64,000 nucleotides of DNA from Entomortierella parvispora (GCA_963573315.1 OY752152.1:1037001-1101000); one strand, 5' to 3'; counted from the first letter of the stretch, positions 1 to 13,400 are shown. Program-made: numbers and translations. Notes: generated from the sequence alone by a model not told the origin.

Positions 1-423
1 CTGCTCCAATTTATCAGCATCAACAGCGCCACGTTCGCCTTCGGGGTTGCTTGAGGAGGCCATGTTCTTCATAGCGGCCTTGGCCTCTGCGCTTTGACCG
101 GTAGTCTTGTCCTCCTCCTGCTCTTCTTCATCGTCCTTGTCCTCTCCATTGGCATTCGCTGAATCCTCGCCTTCTTTTGAATCTGCTGCTGGTGATGACT
201 CCTTTCCCTCCTTTGCCTCCTTCGTTTCCTTTGCAACAGGCTTTGCACTGGATGCTGTGGTGGTTTTCGTTGATGCAGCGGCAGGTTTGGCAGCAGGGGC
301 AGCGGCCTTCTTCTTGGCGGCCTCGAGGGCAGCTACAGCAGCAGCGACAGAAGCCGCACGTTGCTCGGGCGTAAGCTTCTTCGCAGGTGTAGCAGCAGCA
401 GGCTTTTTAAGTGAGTTGAGCAT
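1..423 (-). CDS. Ala/Lys/Glu-rich protein, N-terminal part (runs off window)
   Basis: An open frame of exactly 141 codons runs from an ATG at 423 down to base 1 with no stop, so the gene continues beyond the left edge. The N-terminus begins MLNSLKKPAAATPAKKLTPE and is followed by an Ala/Lys-rich helix-prone stretch. After that comes an acidic low-complexity region rich in Glu, Asp and Ser. I do not recognise a domain in this part and cannot assign a function. The composition (Ala-Lys then Glu-Asp) is typical of disordered tails. It is divergently arranged with the mL44 gene, 288 bp away, so the two probably share a promoter region. Confidence 0.6.
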   Translation of the reverse strand, partial: MLNSLKKPAAATPAKKLTPEQRAASVAAAVAALEAAKKKAAAPAAKPAAASTKTTTASSAKPVAKETKEAKEGKESSPAADSKEGEDSANANGEDKDDEEEQEEDKTTGQSAEAKAAMKNMASSSNPEGERGAVDADKLEQ

Positions 424-711
424 GGTGATGTGGAGTTGCAGTTGATGGCGCAAATGAAAGAAATGAAGAAGGCCGATCGATTCGCTTGATCGCTGATGCA
501 TTCCCCCAGTCCGCACCACGCGAAAGTACTCCTCACGTGATGAGTTTCAACGGGTGACATCAAGGTATCTTCCTAGGGTGCATGTGCTGTGGCGTCCTTC
601 GGGGATGGAATCAACAGATCAGACGGACCCCTGGCGATGCCATTAGCCCAGGAATCACCTTCTCTCCCTCTTCACTCCTCCAGCCCCGCCCATCTCCGTC
701 TCGTCCTCACC

Positions 712-2153
712 ATGGCCGGCGTCCTGCGTTCCTCCTTCACACCCCTGGTCCTTGCCAGAGCTAGCCTTCGTGCTGTTCCTGCTGCCCGAGGTACTGAGTG
801 CAACTGCTCTGGATTCATTAGCCAGGATCGCATGGTGGACTCTGTTCCGGAGAATGTTCTTGCTGGTGCTCATGGTCCATTACTGATCAATTGTCTTCTT
901 TTGTTTTAATTAGTCTGCACTCCTGCTCTTGCTCGCACCTTCCTCATTAATGTCAAACCTACAGATTCGACCTCAACACCGTCAGCAACCAACCCAAAAC
1001 TCAGGATAGAAAAACCTACCTCAGCCGTGGTCGCCTTTGCTCACCGTTTGGGATTGAACAGCCTCAAGGACCAGAACCTGATCATGCGCATCGTCACACA
1101 CCCCAGCTACGAGAGAGTTGGAATTCAGTCGAACGAAGGCTTGGACGTCCTTGGTGAGTGTCTACTCTTTTCCAGGATTTTTCATGATCAGGAGCGTCGC
1201 ATCGAAATAGGCAGGAGAAGGAGTGATCAGGATTCAGCATGGAAAGCGAAGAAGGGATGAAGGAGAAGCCAAAACTGACTCCTACGACCTGCAAGAGCGA
1301 CTCACTCACTCAGGACCACCATGGAGTCATGTCGAACTGTATGAGCTCTGACTAACCATGGATCATGTCCATCGACATGTTCGGACAATTTATTCGATTT
1401 ATAGGCGGAAAGGTTTTGGACATGTTTGTGCTCGAGTACCTCCACACCAAATACCCAAAGATGCCCACCAACATGTTGCACGAGGTAGTTTCGGTTTACA
1501 CTAGGTCATCAACCTTGGCCCTTATGGCCAAGGAGTTTGGTGTAGATGATGTCGCTCGTTGGGTTCGATCCAAGGTAAATAGGACAAGCCATCAACTAAT
1601 GCCGGTTGGGTCGAGAATAATGATCTGGTATTTGCAGAGGCAAAAAGAATGTCGCTGACTCTTATCTATCCAACAATAGCCCGATCAGGAGCATCAATTG
1701 TCAGTCAAGACTGTTCAGGCATCGGTTGTGCGTGCTGTTGTTGGCGCTTTGTACGTTGATCAGGGAGCATTGAAGGCACGCGAGTTTGTGCACGCTCATT
1801 TCTTGTCACGCGAGTTGGACTTGAAGCCTCTTCTTAAGATCGAGGACCCTAAGCTTCATATGTCATTCCTGATGAAGCGCCTTAACCGCGAAAGACCTGT
1901 GGCCCGTTTGATGTCCGAGACTGGTCGTCTCTCCAAGGCACCAGTCTTCATTGTTGGCGTCTACTCTGGCACGGAACAATTGGGCGAAGGATTCGGATCG
2001 TCCTTGAAGATGGCAGAGTTCAGAGCCAACACACAAGCATTGACAAAGTACTACCTGGAGGAACAGAAAGATTTCTCGTTGCCTTCAGATGTCGAACGTG
2101 AGGGAGCTGTTTACAAGGCCATGCCCGTTGGTGATACTCCCGTGATTGTTTAA
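712..2153 (+). CDS. Mitochondrial large ribosomal subunit protein mL44 (yeast Mrpl3 type)
   Basis: Four exons (712-790, 914-1153, 1405-1574, 1680-2153) join in phase to 320 residues. The N-terminus (MAGVLRSSFTPLVLARASLR) is Arg/Ser/Leu-rich without acidic residues, as expected for a mitochondrial presequence. The middle is a ribonuclease III-like fold (HPSYERVGIQSNEGLDVLGG followed by LDMFVLEYLHTKYP). The C-terminus (from about DPKLHMSFLMKRLNRERP to KYYLEEQ) is a double-stranded RNA-binding domain. The RNase III-like plus dsRBD arrangement and the length match mL44, a structural protein of the mitoribosomal large subunit whose RNase III fold is thought to be inactive. The four-exon model needs no in-frame stop and every junction has GT-AG ends. 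A mitochondrial RNase III with another role is the alternative, but less likely. Confidence 0.85.
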
Positions 2154-4895
2154 GAGATTCTGGACAAGTACGGAGAGAAAGAAGGAAGAAGGAGTGGTCT
2201 CGTTGTTTAACCGTTCGGCCGGCCCCTGCCTTCAATTTGTTTTTTTTGCATTTTTTCACACATAGACCCCCCCACCCCCCACCATTGAAAAATATATATT
2301 TCGAACAAGTACTCTTCCAGTCTTTCCGAGTGTGGAACCAGGGGCAACACGAGTGTTACGTCTTGTTTGTGTAGATTATCTAGGATATTTTGGGCTGCAA
2401 CGGTTGGAGTGGAGGGACTAGGTGAGTGGGATTAACGTCCATGCACCTACCCTATTTTTGCTATGACCACATTTGAGCCGACAGATGAAAAAAAAAAAAA
2501 AAAAAAAAAAAAAAACGGCGAAACGCAATTGAACAGGGACCATGTGCAATCAACTCCCGTCCTGGTATGTGCACAGTCCCCAAGAGGTCAAAGGAGAGGG
2601 TAGGGAAGGGAGCCGAGTTGGAGGTGAGCATGTGCCAAAAAAGAGAGAAGGAAAACTCGCATATGATACTTTTTAATCAGGGCTGTGTGGCAGCACTTGT
2701 CATAAAAGTCCGCGGGTCGTGGTCGACGAACGGGTGCGAGTTTTCAAAAGAGAGAGCGAAGTAGAGCATCATGGGCAGGTTTATGGATGTAACCCGTCGG
2801 GGCACTGGTTGTGAATACAAGGGCGGTTGGCAAAGAGAGGGGTTGTGAGTTGAAATGTTTGTTAGTGCGGAATTGCCATGAGCTTTGACCAGTCCCTCTT
2901 CCTCGCTCCCTCCAATGGGAAAAACAGTAGCGGTACAATTTGCCTGACTAAAGGGCAATTGCGTGGACAGTTTAAGGCACGAACAACGGTCAATCTTTTC
3001 CGCCCACCTGTTTTCTTTGAATGACTCGGAGAGCCGGGCACCAACAACTGGCACATGTTCGTCCATGTCCGTGGGGTTGCACAAGGGTGGAAGGACAGAG
3101 CAGGGAGTCGACCTGTGCACAAGTGATATTTTGAGAATCAAACGAATGGAGAGGAGGCCAAGGCGGTGTGGAGGGGGAAAAAAAAGAGTTGTACCTGTAC
3201 GTAGTAAGATGAAGTATTAAAGTGACCGAGTGGAAGGAGGTTTGTCGTTTGAGATCAATCTGTGAATGCAGTCGTTACGAGTGACACTTTATGGAAGGCG
3301 AATGGGCCTCGGGACGTGGAGGAGGAGGGCCAGACCAGGCTTTTGTAAACAGGGCAACAGACAGAACCACGGAGAGCAGAGGGCCCTGAGTTTATTCTTT
3401 TCTATTGCAAAGTGGAGGGTTGATCCTCTGATAGGGATAGGAGCACTTTAAGGAGGAGCAGCGAATGGGGGAGGGAGTGAACGAGGGTCGGTCGCGCAGG
3501 ATGTCAAGGTCAAGGCGCAAGGCAGGTGAGGACCGAGGTTGAGAGCCACCGACCGGCGCTCTCCTTTCCTTCTCTCCTCCACACTTCTTCGATCGCCTCT
3601 CTCTTTTCTCCGGTCTGGTCATCGACTCGGCCCTCATTGCATCCCCTCATTGTCAATTCAACACCCTAACTCGTTCTCCGAAGACACACTCCCTCTTTCC
3701 AAAGCGCCAACATCCCTGCGGATAATTACACACAGTTCCTCGATATATCTACGAAAGCCCTCATTAGTCTCCCAATTCATGACCCATCCATAAACACTGC
3801 ACTCGTTTTCATCTGCTCCACACCTGTATCTGGTCTGATCAGGTCGTCATTCAATTCGACTGACGACAATCGCAGACAAGAAAAGGTAAAGAAAGCACCA
3901 TCGACTCTTATTCCTCCAGACTCCTCCCCTGCTATTCTGAATTATATCCAGCATATAATACGGTTTGGTTCCTTTCGTCTGCTGCCATGGAAAAAAGATT
4001 ATTGATTCGTTTTACACTTTGGGGGGTTGAAAGAGCACTGTGAACTAGTAAAAAAAAGGTTGGGAGTGGAGATTTGTTATTGTTGTTGTCGTTGCTGGTG
4101 AAGTTGTTGGGTGCAGTAACTTAGTGCGTGGGTATTCCATGCATGTAAAGATTAGACAAATGGGCACACATGCAGTGATCTGTTTGCTGCAACGTTGAGG
4201 GATGGATGGAGAGCATGTCGAGGATGGGCGTACCGTGGAGACAGGTGCCTTGCCTTGTTGGGGGGATGGTTGCGCGTCTTCGTCGCGTGGCGATGTCGGT
4301 GTCGGTCTTTTCCGCGCGTCCAGTCTGGAGCCCGACGAGCAGAGGGTGAGCGAGAGTGAGGACGGAAGTAAGGTCTAGTGCGGTCCAGCTGGGAGGACAG
4401 GATACCAGAAGAGTTTCCCAGCTTTGTCTTGTTTGGCCATACTTCTATTCTGAAGGACACAAGGGCAAGGGAATGGAAGAAGACCGTTAGTGGTACAGCC
4501 ATGTTGTTCTTTGTTTTTTTTCTCTTGCTCTCTCTCTTTTCTTTTCTTCTCTCCTTGTCTCTTCACTGTTTGACCAACCGTTGCGGTGGATCACTCCATC
4601 GGTCATCTCTCCTTCCTCCCCTCCATCATTGACCGCAGCCTCATCTCGCTCATCTTTCGTAATCATCTCGCCATCATCTTGATCATCTCTGTCGCGTGTC
4701 TTCTCCACAAATTTTCCTTCGCTTCGATTCTGTGCTCCCACAACCCAACGCCACAGTCGAACATCAGTCCCCCTCGCCCGCGCCTACGGTCTGCAAACTG
4801 ACATCCTCTCTCTGCTGCTTCTTCTGATCATCGACAGACAACCACCCTATCCCTACCCCCGTCAAGCACACTGCGCCCGAGCGACTCTTGCATCC
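2154..4895. other. 2.7-kb stretch without a recognisable gene
   Basis: Between the mL44 stop and the 7TM protein start I see no supported coding region. Near the mL44 end lie a C-rich run (2269-2280) and an A28 homopolymer (2488-2515). From about 3540 to 4890 the plus strand becomes pyrimidine-rich with several C/T tracts (3560-3620, 4505-4570, 4600-4700). That composition is common in fungal promoters and 5' leaders, so this part probably holds the promoter and a long leader of the downstream gene. Short ORFs here are low-complexity and unsupported. Confidence 0.5.
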
Positions 4896-7800
4896 ATGAG
4901 TGATTCCACATCGACTTCGACCTCTCTGTCCGAGTCTGTCACGTCCACTATCCTAGAAACTGCATCTGCCACAGCAACAGCGACAATTACGGCCATTACA
5001 TCGATCATCTCCCACACCGCTACGCCGACACCCACATCACAGACCCCAAGTACGCCAGAACCTACATACAATAGCCAGGATCCTTATTCAAACCCCAACC
5101 TCCTCTGCGACTGGACTCGCACCGCAACCAACTGCCGCGATGCCGACTTTGTGAAATGGATGTTGGTAGCTTCATCGGTCGCCCATTTTCTGGTGGCCCT
5201 GTATGGTGTCTGGCTTCTTGCATACAGAAACAGAGGCTTTAATAAGAAGATTGTCACTGAGCTCTTCATCAAAGTCGGCACGGGACTTCGACCTAAACCT
5301 GTAAGGCGGTAGTGTTGCAAATGAGAGCAAACAAGGATGGACGGCGGATCTAGGCTTGAAATGACATTGTCTAAATCCCACCTTCTTTTAATGTGTAGAT
5401 GGACTGCATTATTTTTTTCACCACAGTTGCCTGCTTTGTCAAAGTGGCGGCCAACCTCCTGCTGGTCTTCCATGCGTTACCAAACATGATGTGGTTGCGA
5501 GTTGCTGTCGAGCAAGTGTATTGGTAGGAGTACCAAAAAGACTCGCACTGAACAACAACGGATACAGACAAAAAAAAAACTGACCTGTCAATACAATCCA
5601 TCTCGGTCTCTAGGATCTTTGTTGCATTTGCATTCTCGTCGTACTTTGTCGGACTGCTGTATGCAATGCCCGTCACTACGCGCGAGGGCATCTTTGCCGT
5701 ATATCAACCTGAGGTTGTGTTCGGTGACAAGCCCCTGCCCCCTATCCACGTTCTTACCCCCAGCACAGTCCAAAAGAACTTTTTGCTGATCATGGGTCTT
5801 GTCTATCCGACAGTCTTTGGTGCCGGTCTCGGCATTGCCTCCGGGGCACTATACGACCGCAGCTACTTTTATGCCGGAAGAGTCCTAATGTTGCTCCAGT
5901 ACTCGAACTGGGTCTTGATTCTATGGTCCATGGCTGTTATGTTCTTCTACTATGGTCTGAAGTACACATTCATTCTTCGAGCCAACATCATCATTGCCGA
6001 GGCTGCCCTTAAAGCGCCCAGAGCCACCTTCGGCATTGGCAACCTTAAGTCTCGCTCCCCGGCTCGATTCCTGTTTATTCAATTGCAGATTACAGGGTTC
6101 GGTGGATGTGCAGTAACTGTCCTGGCCGGGTCGCTCTGCATGCTTTGGGTGCTTTTCAAGGATCAGATTTTACAGATGGAGGACGACAAGTTGCCACACG
6201 CGATGGCTATCTTCTGGACCTGTATGATTGCCTTGGCATTCTTTGTCGTCATGAGCTTGATTGCAGCCCAATCAATCCGTAACCGAAAGAGAGGTCTTCA
6301 CGAGCCATCAACTACGACCACGTCACATTCTTTCAGTCCTTCTGGTCAAAAGAATGGTAGCAAGGCCAAGTCAAGCCCCCTTGGTACAGGATTGAACAAT
6401 TCGTCGGATGCCGAGGCTAGATTGACGCAGCATAGCTCCGGCGATCTGAGCACACTACAGTCGGGATCAGAAAAGGCATCCTTGGAGCGCATGGATCAGT
6501 TTGAAGACATGCGCCAGTACTTACCTCACCCTCTGCACCAAGACGAGGGCCTGAACTCAAGAGCTGCGGCAGCTGCATCTGTTGCCGCCATGGCCGAGCT
6601 ATCGGAAAGGATGGATCGTGAGGCCGCAAATAGAGAGTCATGGACGACTCCAACGTCTTCAAGCCGTCCGCTGACAATCCAAACGAGTAATGTCGCAGCA
6701 CCCACCACCAAAGGTCATAGTCAGATTCGCGAGTCTGTCTTTGGAGGGCGTACGGCCAGAGAAGACGGGACAACCTCACCGCCACCCCAGCAGAACGGAT
6801 TCAACATGCCTTCTTTCCCACTTGTCGCCATCCGTTCCAGCTCCAGGAATAGTGTTCAACCTCGCACATCTACCAGCTCTGCAACTCACACAACCTCAGG
6901 TTCTTCATCGAGACTGTCGCATGTTTCGTCAAAGCACGGAGTCTCATCGAATGGACCACATCAGATGCCGCCGACCAGCCCCACGAGTGCAACCAGCCCT
7001 ATTAACTTGCAGCAACAGACTCAACTTCAGCTTCAGCTATTGCAGCAACAGCAGCAGCAAGGGGGACCGAGGTCCCCAGTTTCTCAGCGGATCGTCGTCA
7101 ATCCAGCCGGATTCCAACCGATTCTAGAAAGTCAGTACGTCGCGGGTGATGACTATGGTGGTGATTTGCTCTACACTGATTCTCTGAGACTCCAACAGCA
7201 ACAGCAACAATCACAACAACACGCTCATACAAGGACAAAGTCAAACCCTTCGAGCGGAGGTCGGATCCAACCTTCACCAGTAATTGCACCAACGTCCCCG
7301 CCTCTTTCGTATCAGCAGCATCCGCAGCAGCTCCAGTACTATGACCAGTCACGGCCCATCAGCCCGCCGCCAAGAATGTCGACCTCGTCTTCGACGCGTG
7401 GATATCCGATGCAGCAGCAGCAACAAGAGATGAACCTGCCAATGGACATGCAGCTTCAACAGCAGCATCCCTTGCACCAGGTAGCCTTCAAGGGCCTTTC
7501 ACCCCCACCAAGGTCCACACCGACCAACTCTGCAGGCCCTAGTCAAATCAGTCCCACCGTAGGAAGTTTTGCGCGGGCAGCACCAGCACCCGCCGTTCAC
7601 GCTGGATCATCCTTCCCGACGGGGTATGAAGACACTTACCCCCAAACCAACGTGCCCCGGGTTGGTGGAGCGGTCCGGAGAGCTTCTGGAGGCCAAGCAA
7701 AGAAAGAGCCTGTCAAAGATTCTGCCTCCATCATGTCAAGTTCCTCCATCTCACTGGCAGCACCTGTCCCCACCTCTCCTATTGCGGCCTCTCGTGGACC

Positions 7801-8110
7801 CGGTGGTGGTTATCAGAGTCAAAGAGTGATAGAATCGACACAGTCTTTCTCGTCACCATCCTTAAAGGCTGCAGTAACGGCAGGCTCTTCCTCACCCTCT
7901 CTTGGAGCCACGAGTACGGCACCGACGCCTTCTGGATCTGCAAAATCCTTGAGACAAACTGCGGCCTTTTCGCAGAAGGAGAAACAACAACAGCAACAGC
8001 CACAGCGTCGAGGAGGTCCCGTGAGAGAGGATGACAGCGATGAGATGGACGATGGAGCCAGCATAAACTCTGCAGGTGATGCGTGGCCTTTACCTCCATC
8101 TTTTAAATAG
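4896..8110 (+). CDS. Seven-transmembrane protein with Ser/Thr-rich N-terminus and polyQ cytoplasmic tail
   Basis: Three exons (4896-5300, 5399-5523, 5614-8110) give 1008 residues. Residues 1-65 are Ser/Thr-rich, as in O-glycosylated extracellular domains. They are followed by a short Cys-containing segment (CDWTRTATNCRDADF). Seven hydrophobic segments are visible at about 89-112, 137-157, 178-197, 232-256, 269-291, 337-358 and 374-395. From about 400 to the end is a long Ser/Pro/Gln-rich tail with polyGln runs (for example near 7015-7060, 7193-7218, 7400-7425 and 7984-8000) and an acidic end. The topology resembles a G-protein-coupled receptor, but I recognise no receptor family motif, so ligand and pathway are unknown. 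It could also be another polytopic plasma-membrane or vacuolar protein. The exon 2 junctions fall between and inside membrane segments and keep phase. Confidence 0.72.
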
Positions 8111-8354
8111 ACAGTGCGATACCCGATACTCTCCCCTTCTCTGTCTTGCCTAGTAGCGACAGTAAAATACTAATAAAAAGCATAGCATTCGCCATGATGC
8201 AAGGTTTCTGCTTTTGGTCAATGTTTATTTGGAATAAAGGAGCACAGCGCGTTAATATTGCGAGTCTCTGGGGAAAGCAAAGCATATTGCATTTGATATT
8301 CCTGATGAATGTGGTGACGAATTTCTCGACTGACCATGGTTTAGTAACGTGCGA
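8111..8354. other. Convergent intergenic spacer
   Basis: This is the short 3'-to-3' spacer between the 7TM gene (+) and the coiled-coil protein gene (-). It contains AATAAA-like sequence on the plus strand (8171-8176 and 8233-8238), suitable for polyadenylation of the upstream gene. No gene is seen. Confidence 0.4.
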
Positions 8355-9559
8355 CTATGGCTGCTTCCAAGAATCATGACCAAAGAAGGAGAAGGCATTT
8401 TTGATGGCGTTCAGGAACGAGACCATCTGGCTCTGCATTTCCGCTATTCGATCGTATGAAACTTTTAGATGATCTACCTCAGTGTGTTCGATCATCGATC
8501 GGCCTGGCCATTATAAAATTTACCTTGTTCTTGTTCCATCTGTGCAATGTCGATTTGGCCAGATGTCAACATTTGTTCGATCTCTGCAAATCTCATGGTC
8601 AAAAAATCTGACAAGACAAATTGAATCTCGGTGTTCAGCGAGTCAAGGTCCCGACAGATCGCTGGCAGGGATGCGAAGGGGGATGCGAAGGGGGAGAAGA
8701 GGGATTAATAAGATAATTTTAGCTTTGTTCTCACGCGGTATCCAAAAAGCATCCAAGACGTTTACTCGTTTACTTTGAAGATCTTGGATCGATTTTTGCT
8801 TGCACTGAGCCACGAGATCCCAAAGTGGTTGAGCATCAAAGGGAATATACTCGACCGCCATGGAGTCATCCCTTTCTCGATCCTGCTCAGGTTCCAAACC
8901 GGTAGTTTCGTTTGCCGTGGAGGTTGGTATCGCCTCCTCCGCTGTGAGCGCTGATGAAGAGTATCCTTCTTGCTGATCCAGCTCCTGTCCAAGTGGGCTC
9001 GGAGCAGGAGAGCGATCGCTGCTCTGCATCGAGCTTGGGGAGACCTTAATTTGCAAAGGGGTCGGTTTGTTGGTGGGATCACAGGGTTCCAAAGAGCATG
9101 GCGGTTGCTGTTGGCTTGGGGACAGCTTGAGCGGCGTTGCACTAAGTTTGGACGTCCCATTCTTCCCACCGTCCGGACTCACGCTCTTGCTTTCTCGTAG
9201 AGTTGAACTACCAGCGCTTGATGGCGTTCCCGGCTCCAAAGATCAGAATGAGAAGACATCTTTAGATCCCGCTTTCCAATGGGATGGAGTACACGTTACA
9301 CAGTTTATAATATATTGCTTACCTGGAAAGCATCATGGCTGCCCTTGGCGCTTATATCATTATCCTCCAACCTGTTTTTGACTTCGACAGTGTCTTGCGA
9401 TTGTGGATTCGTGAATGATGTTGGTGGCGTATGAGCAATCGGGATAGCCGAGACCTCTAATGACATCTTGTCCTTGGCGGGAATGGCCGACAAACAAGTG
9501 TCCTCCGAGAGCGAAAGTTGATTTCCGTGAGAGAGTCGAGGCAGTGGATCGGCAGCCAT
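8355..9559 (-). CDS. Unrecognised protein, disordered N-terminus and coiled-coil C-terminus
   Basis: Four exons read on the minus strand (9559-9323, 9233-8774, 8661-8524, 8473-8355) keep phase throughout and give 317 residues. The first two thirds are Ser/Pro/Thr/Glu-rich and look disordered. The last third (from about DAQPLWDLVAQCKQKS) is heptad-like and helical, then continues through LNTEIQFVLSDFLTMRFAEI and ends WKQP. The last junction uses the acceptor that leaves AT (not GT) as the first exon bases, because only that choice keeps phase. I do not recognise the family. A small coiled-coil subunit of a larger complex is possible but that is inference. The start is the only upstream Met in the first exon. 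The gene converges on the 7TM gene and diverges from the ABC transporter. Confidence 0.65.
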
Positions 9560-10447
9560 GAGCTTGAGGTGTGTGTGGCAGCTGAAAGAGATGAAAAAAC
9601 AAGAGCTTGCTTGATGATGCCCCCAACCCACTAGGTCACATGATCACGAGCGCGTCCCTCGATCGTGTTATCTCGCGTGCCAAGTCTGATCCCACAGCCC
9701 TCGTTGTCTTGGCTGCTCCGGAGCGCTTGGCCTTTGGTCATTCCGGGAAGCTTGGACCAAGTCCCTGTTGTACTCTGGAAGGATCAAAAAGCATAATCAA
9801 ATTAGGCCTTGGCTCCTTCTTTGTGTACCGCCGTTAGGAACAAAAAAAAAGTGTGGCTGTTGCCAAGTACAAAAAATCCTTCGAGCGGATGACAACTTTC
9901 CTTCCTTTTATGATTATTTAGGTCCATGCTCACTGTGATAGAGGCCCTGAGTGGCAGAGTGCCGAGACCTCAAAACAACTGTCCGCTTTCCTTTCTCGTC
10001 TTTGTGTTTTCCAAATTCATCAAGACGGCGAAAGGAACGACCACGCCGCCTTTTTTTTTTTTTTTGTGATCCCTCGTTTTCCAATTAGGGCTCAAATCGA
10101 TCCCTTTCTCCCAGCTTTGAAGCAACATTTGCTTTGCAGTAGAGCAATGTGTACTTTGGTAATGGTTGTTTTTTCAAGTCTGATGTTTAACCCAATAGTA
10201 AATAAGCATTCTCCAGGGATAGGGCGTGGTGACAAACATGGGAAGTGCGACAGGCAATATAAAAGGTTTCCGGTGTGTCCGAATCTTCATCTTTTCTCAT
10301 CAACAAGCTCAGCAATCTTATCCGCCTACATTTCTTTTACCTTCAATTGCACAGGTTCACTAGGGTGCCTTGCATTTTGCATCTCCACTCTTCTCTTACT
10401 TGAAAAACAATCCACCCCCTTTCCCCCCAAAAAACCCCCATTCTCTA
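9560..10447. promoter_or_regulatory. Divergent intergenic region with TATA box for the ABC transporter
   Basis: This 888-bp region separates the minus-strand coiled-coil protein gene from the plus-strand ABC transporter. A TATAAAAG element at 10258-10265 lies 183 bp before the transporter ATG and is a plausible core promoter. A C/A-rich tract (10408-10442) directly precedes the ATG. No gene is supported here. Confidence 0.5.
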
Positions 10448-13400
10448 ATGTCAGGCAAAATCGATCAGGAGCTCCATGAGCTGGACGACCACAACAAGAC
10501 TTCCCCCCCATCCAAATCTCATATCGTTGAAATCCAGTTGGAGGGGTCTGCTACCCCTAACAATCTCACCATCGGTGACCCGGAGACCAAGGCAAAGAAA
10601 GGCAAGAAAAGCAAAAACGGAGGTAAAGAGGAAAAGAAGGACGAACCCAAGGTGTCTTACCTTCAGCTTTTTCGCTTTGCCACATCTTGGGACTGGACTT
10701 GTGTCATGTGAGTACATTCGTCTAGCTTTGTGAAAGAAAAGACGGCATCAATTGCTCCGAGTTTGGAAGCTGCTGTATTGTTGTTTCCTAACGTAAATGT
10801 TTTGACACGTCTACCCATACAGCATTGGTTTCTTGTGTGCACTTGTGAACGGGGTCGGTCAGCCCATCGTCTCTCTTCTCGTCGGAGGTGTCGTCAACAA
10901 GATTACAGAGTTTGAAAATGACACCCCGGCTGGTGTTGCCGCAGTTCGAGTCATTGTCATCAAGTTCACGGTCACTGGTGCTATTGTAGCCTTGGCTTCC
11001 TACGGCCAAATGTGTTTCTTTACCTTGTCAGCCGAGAACCAGACAAAGAGGATCCGTGAGCGGTACCTACATGCGATCTTGCGACAGGATGTAGCCTGGC
11101 ACGACACCTCCCGCAACTCGGATTCCCTGAACTCGAGACTGAGTGCAGATACCCAACTCATCTTTGATGGATTAGCAGACAAAGTTGGTCTGTGCGTGAG
11201 CTGTTTCTCGACGTTCGTGGCCGGTATTGTAATTGCCTTCATGCACGGTTGGAAAATGAGCTTGGTGCTGCTCAGCACGATGCCTCTGATTGCCGGTAAG
11301 TGAGGGCTACTCTTTCAATTGATTGTTTCAGAATTTGACAGTAATACTGGGCACACACTGACCGACAACCGCTTGGCTATCATAAAAAGGGTGCGGTGCC
11401 TTCATGTCGTCGTTCGCAGGCGACTCCTCCGCCGAGGGCCAGGATTCCTATTCCAGCGCAGGTGCTGTTGCAGAGTCCGCCATCTCCTCCATCCGCACAG
11501 TCTACGCTTTTGATGGACAAAAGCGCGAGCTTGAAAAGTTTAAGGTGCACATTGACAAGGCCTACAAGTCAGGCATAAAGAAAGCTTTCGCCACCGGCCT
11601 GGGTATGGGATCCATCATGGCTATCCTTTTCAGCAGTTACGCTCTTGCATTTTGGTACGGTGCCCGTCAAGTCCAGTCTGGTGCCATGAACTCTGGCGAT
11701 GTCTTGACGGTCTTGTTTGGTATCGTGATCGGATCCATGTCCCTTGGAAACGTAGGACCCAACGTCGCAGTCTTTGCAAAGGCCCAAGCTGCCGCTTTTC
11801 TTATTTTCAAGACAATTGATCGCGAGCCGGAGATCGATTCTTCTAGCCCTTTGGGAGCAAAGCCCGAGAACTTGACGGGACACATTGTTCTGAAAGATGT
11901 TGATTTTGCTTATCCCTCACGCCCTGATGTGCCCATCCTGAAGGGATTGAGTCTCGAGGTCAAACCCGGTCAAATCGTTGCTCTGGTCGGTCATTCCGGA
12001 AGCGGAAAGTCTACTATTGTCGGTCTGGTCGAAAGGTTTTACGACCCCACTGCTGGATCTATTCAGCTGGACGGCTATGAGCTTAAGGATATCAACGTCC
12101 GTTTCATGCGCGACTCGATCGGCCTTGTGTCACAAGAGCCCGTGCTCTTCAACGGCACCATCAAGCAGAACATCGTGTATGGTATTCGCAAAGACCAAGT
12201 CATGCCCTCCTTGGGCGAGATTGAGAAAGCCTGCCGTCTCGCCAACGCTCACGAGTTTATCTCTCGTCTGCCCAACAAGTACGACACCCTGGTGGGAGAG
12301 CGAGGTGCGCTGCTATCTGGTGGGCAGAAACAGAGGATTGCCATCGCCCGTGCTCTGATCAAGAATCCAAAGATCTTGCTCTTGGATGAGGCTACCTCAG
12401 CTTTGGATACAGAGTCCGAGAGGATCGTCCAAAGTGCCCTGGACAACGCTGCTTCTGGCCGATCCACGATTGTGATTGCTCACCGCCTGTCGACTATTAT
12501 GAACGCCGACCAAATCTATGTCATGGATAAAGGAGTCGTTGTCGAAACTGGAACACACTCTTCGTTGATGGCTCTCGGAGGAATCTATGCTGAATTTGTC
12601 GTAAAGCAGCAATTGAAGACTGGCGATGTCAACAATGAAAAAGTGGCCGATGTAGACATTGGCTCCAGTGCCCATCGGATCTCCATTGCCGCCCGTCCTA
12701 GCGATATCCTCCGTACAGGGACGAACAGTAAGGTCGGGTCTTTCATCCGGCTCGTGTCCTCCCATCACTCCGCCACCGGTTCAGAAAAAGATGCTCTTGA
12801 GCTCACCATTCCAGAAGACGACGAAATGTCTCAAGCAAGGCAAAAGAAGGAAGCAGCCCGCAAGCTCAAGTTGCAGAAGGCACCCATCGGACGCACTATT
12901 GGATATCTTAGGAATGATCTCGGTCTGGTCTTTATTGGTATTCTCCTCTCAATGGTACAGGGGGCCGTGTTCCCCGGGATGTCCCAAGTCATGTCTCGCT
13001 CCATCAACACCCTCGCTCGCAAGGGCGAACCTGGTTTTGATCTGATTGGAGAAGCAAATCACTACGCCCTCCTCTTTGTCGTCGTCGGTATTGCAGCTTT
13101 TATATCCTTTGCCGGCGGATTGATCGCATTCTTGACAGTCGGCGAGAGAATGACGCGTCAGATGCGGTACTTGAGCTACAGGGCAATCCTCTCGCAGGAG
13201 GTGGCCTTCTTTGATAAACCAGAGAACTCGACTGGTGCTTTGGCCAGTCGATTGGCAACGGACTCCCAGCAGATGCTGGATATGGTCTCTCAGGTCATCT
13301 TGACGTTTTTGGCATCCCTGTCCACCATCGCCTGTGGTTTCGGCTTTGCATTCTCTGCTACCTGGCAGATGACTCTCATCATCTTGGCTGCTGTCCCTGT

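Noticed and set aside
4152-4502. 116-codon minus-strand frame in the 2.7-kb spacer
   Set aside because: Composition is Arg/His/Ser-rich, antisense to a pyrimidine-rich leader, with no domain or splice support.
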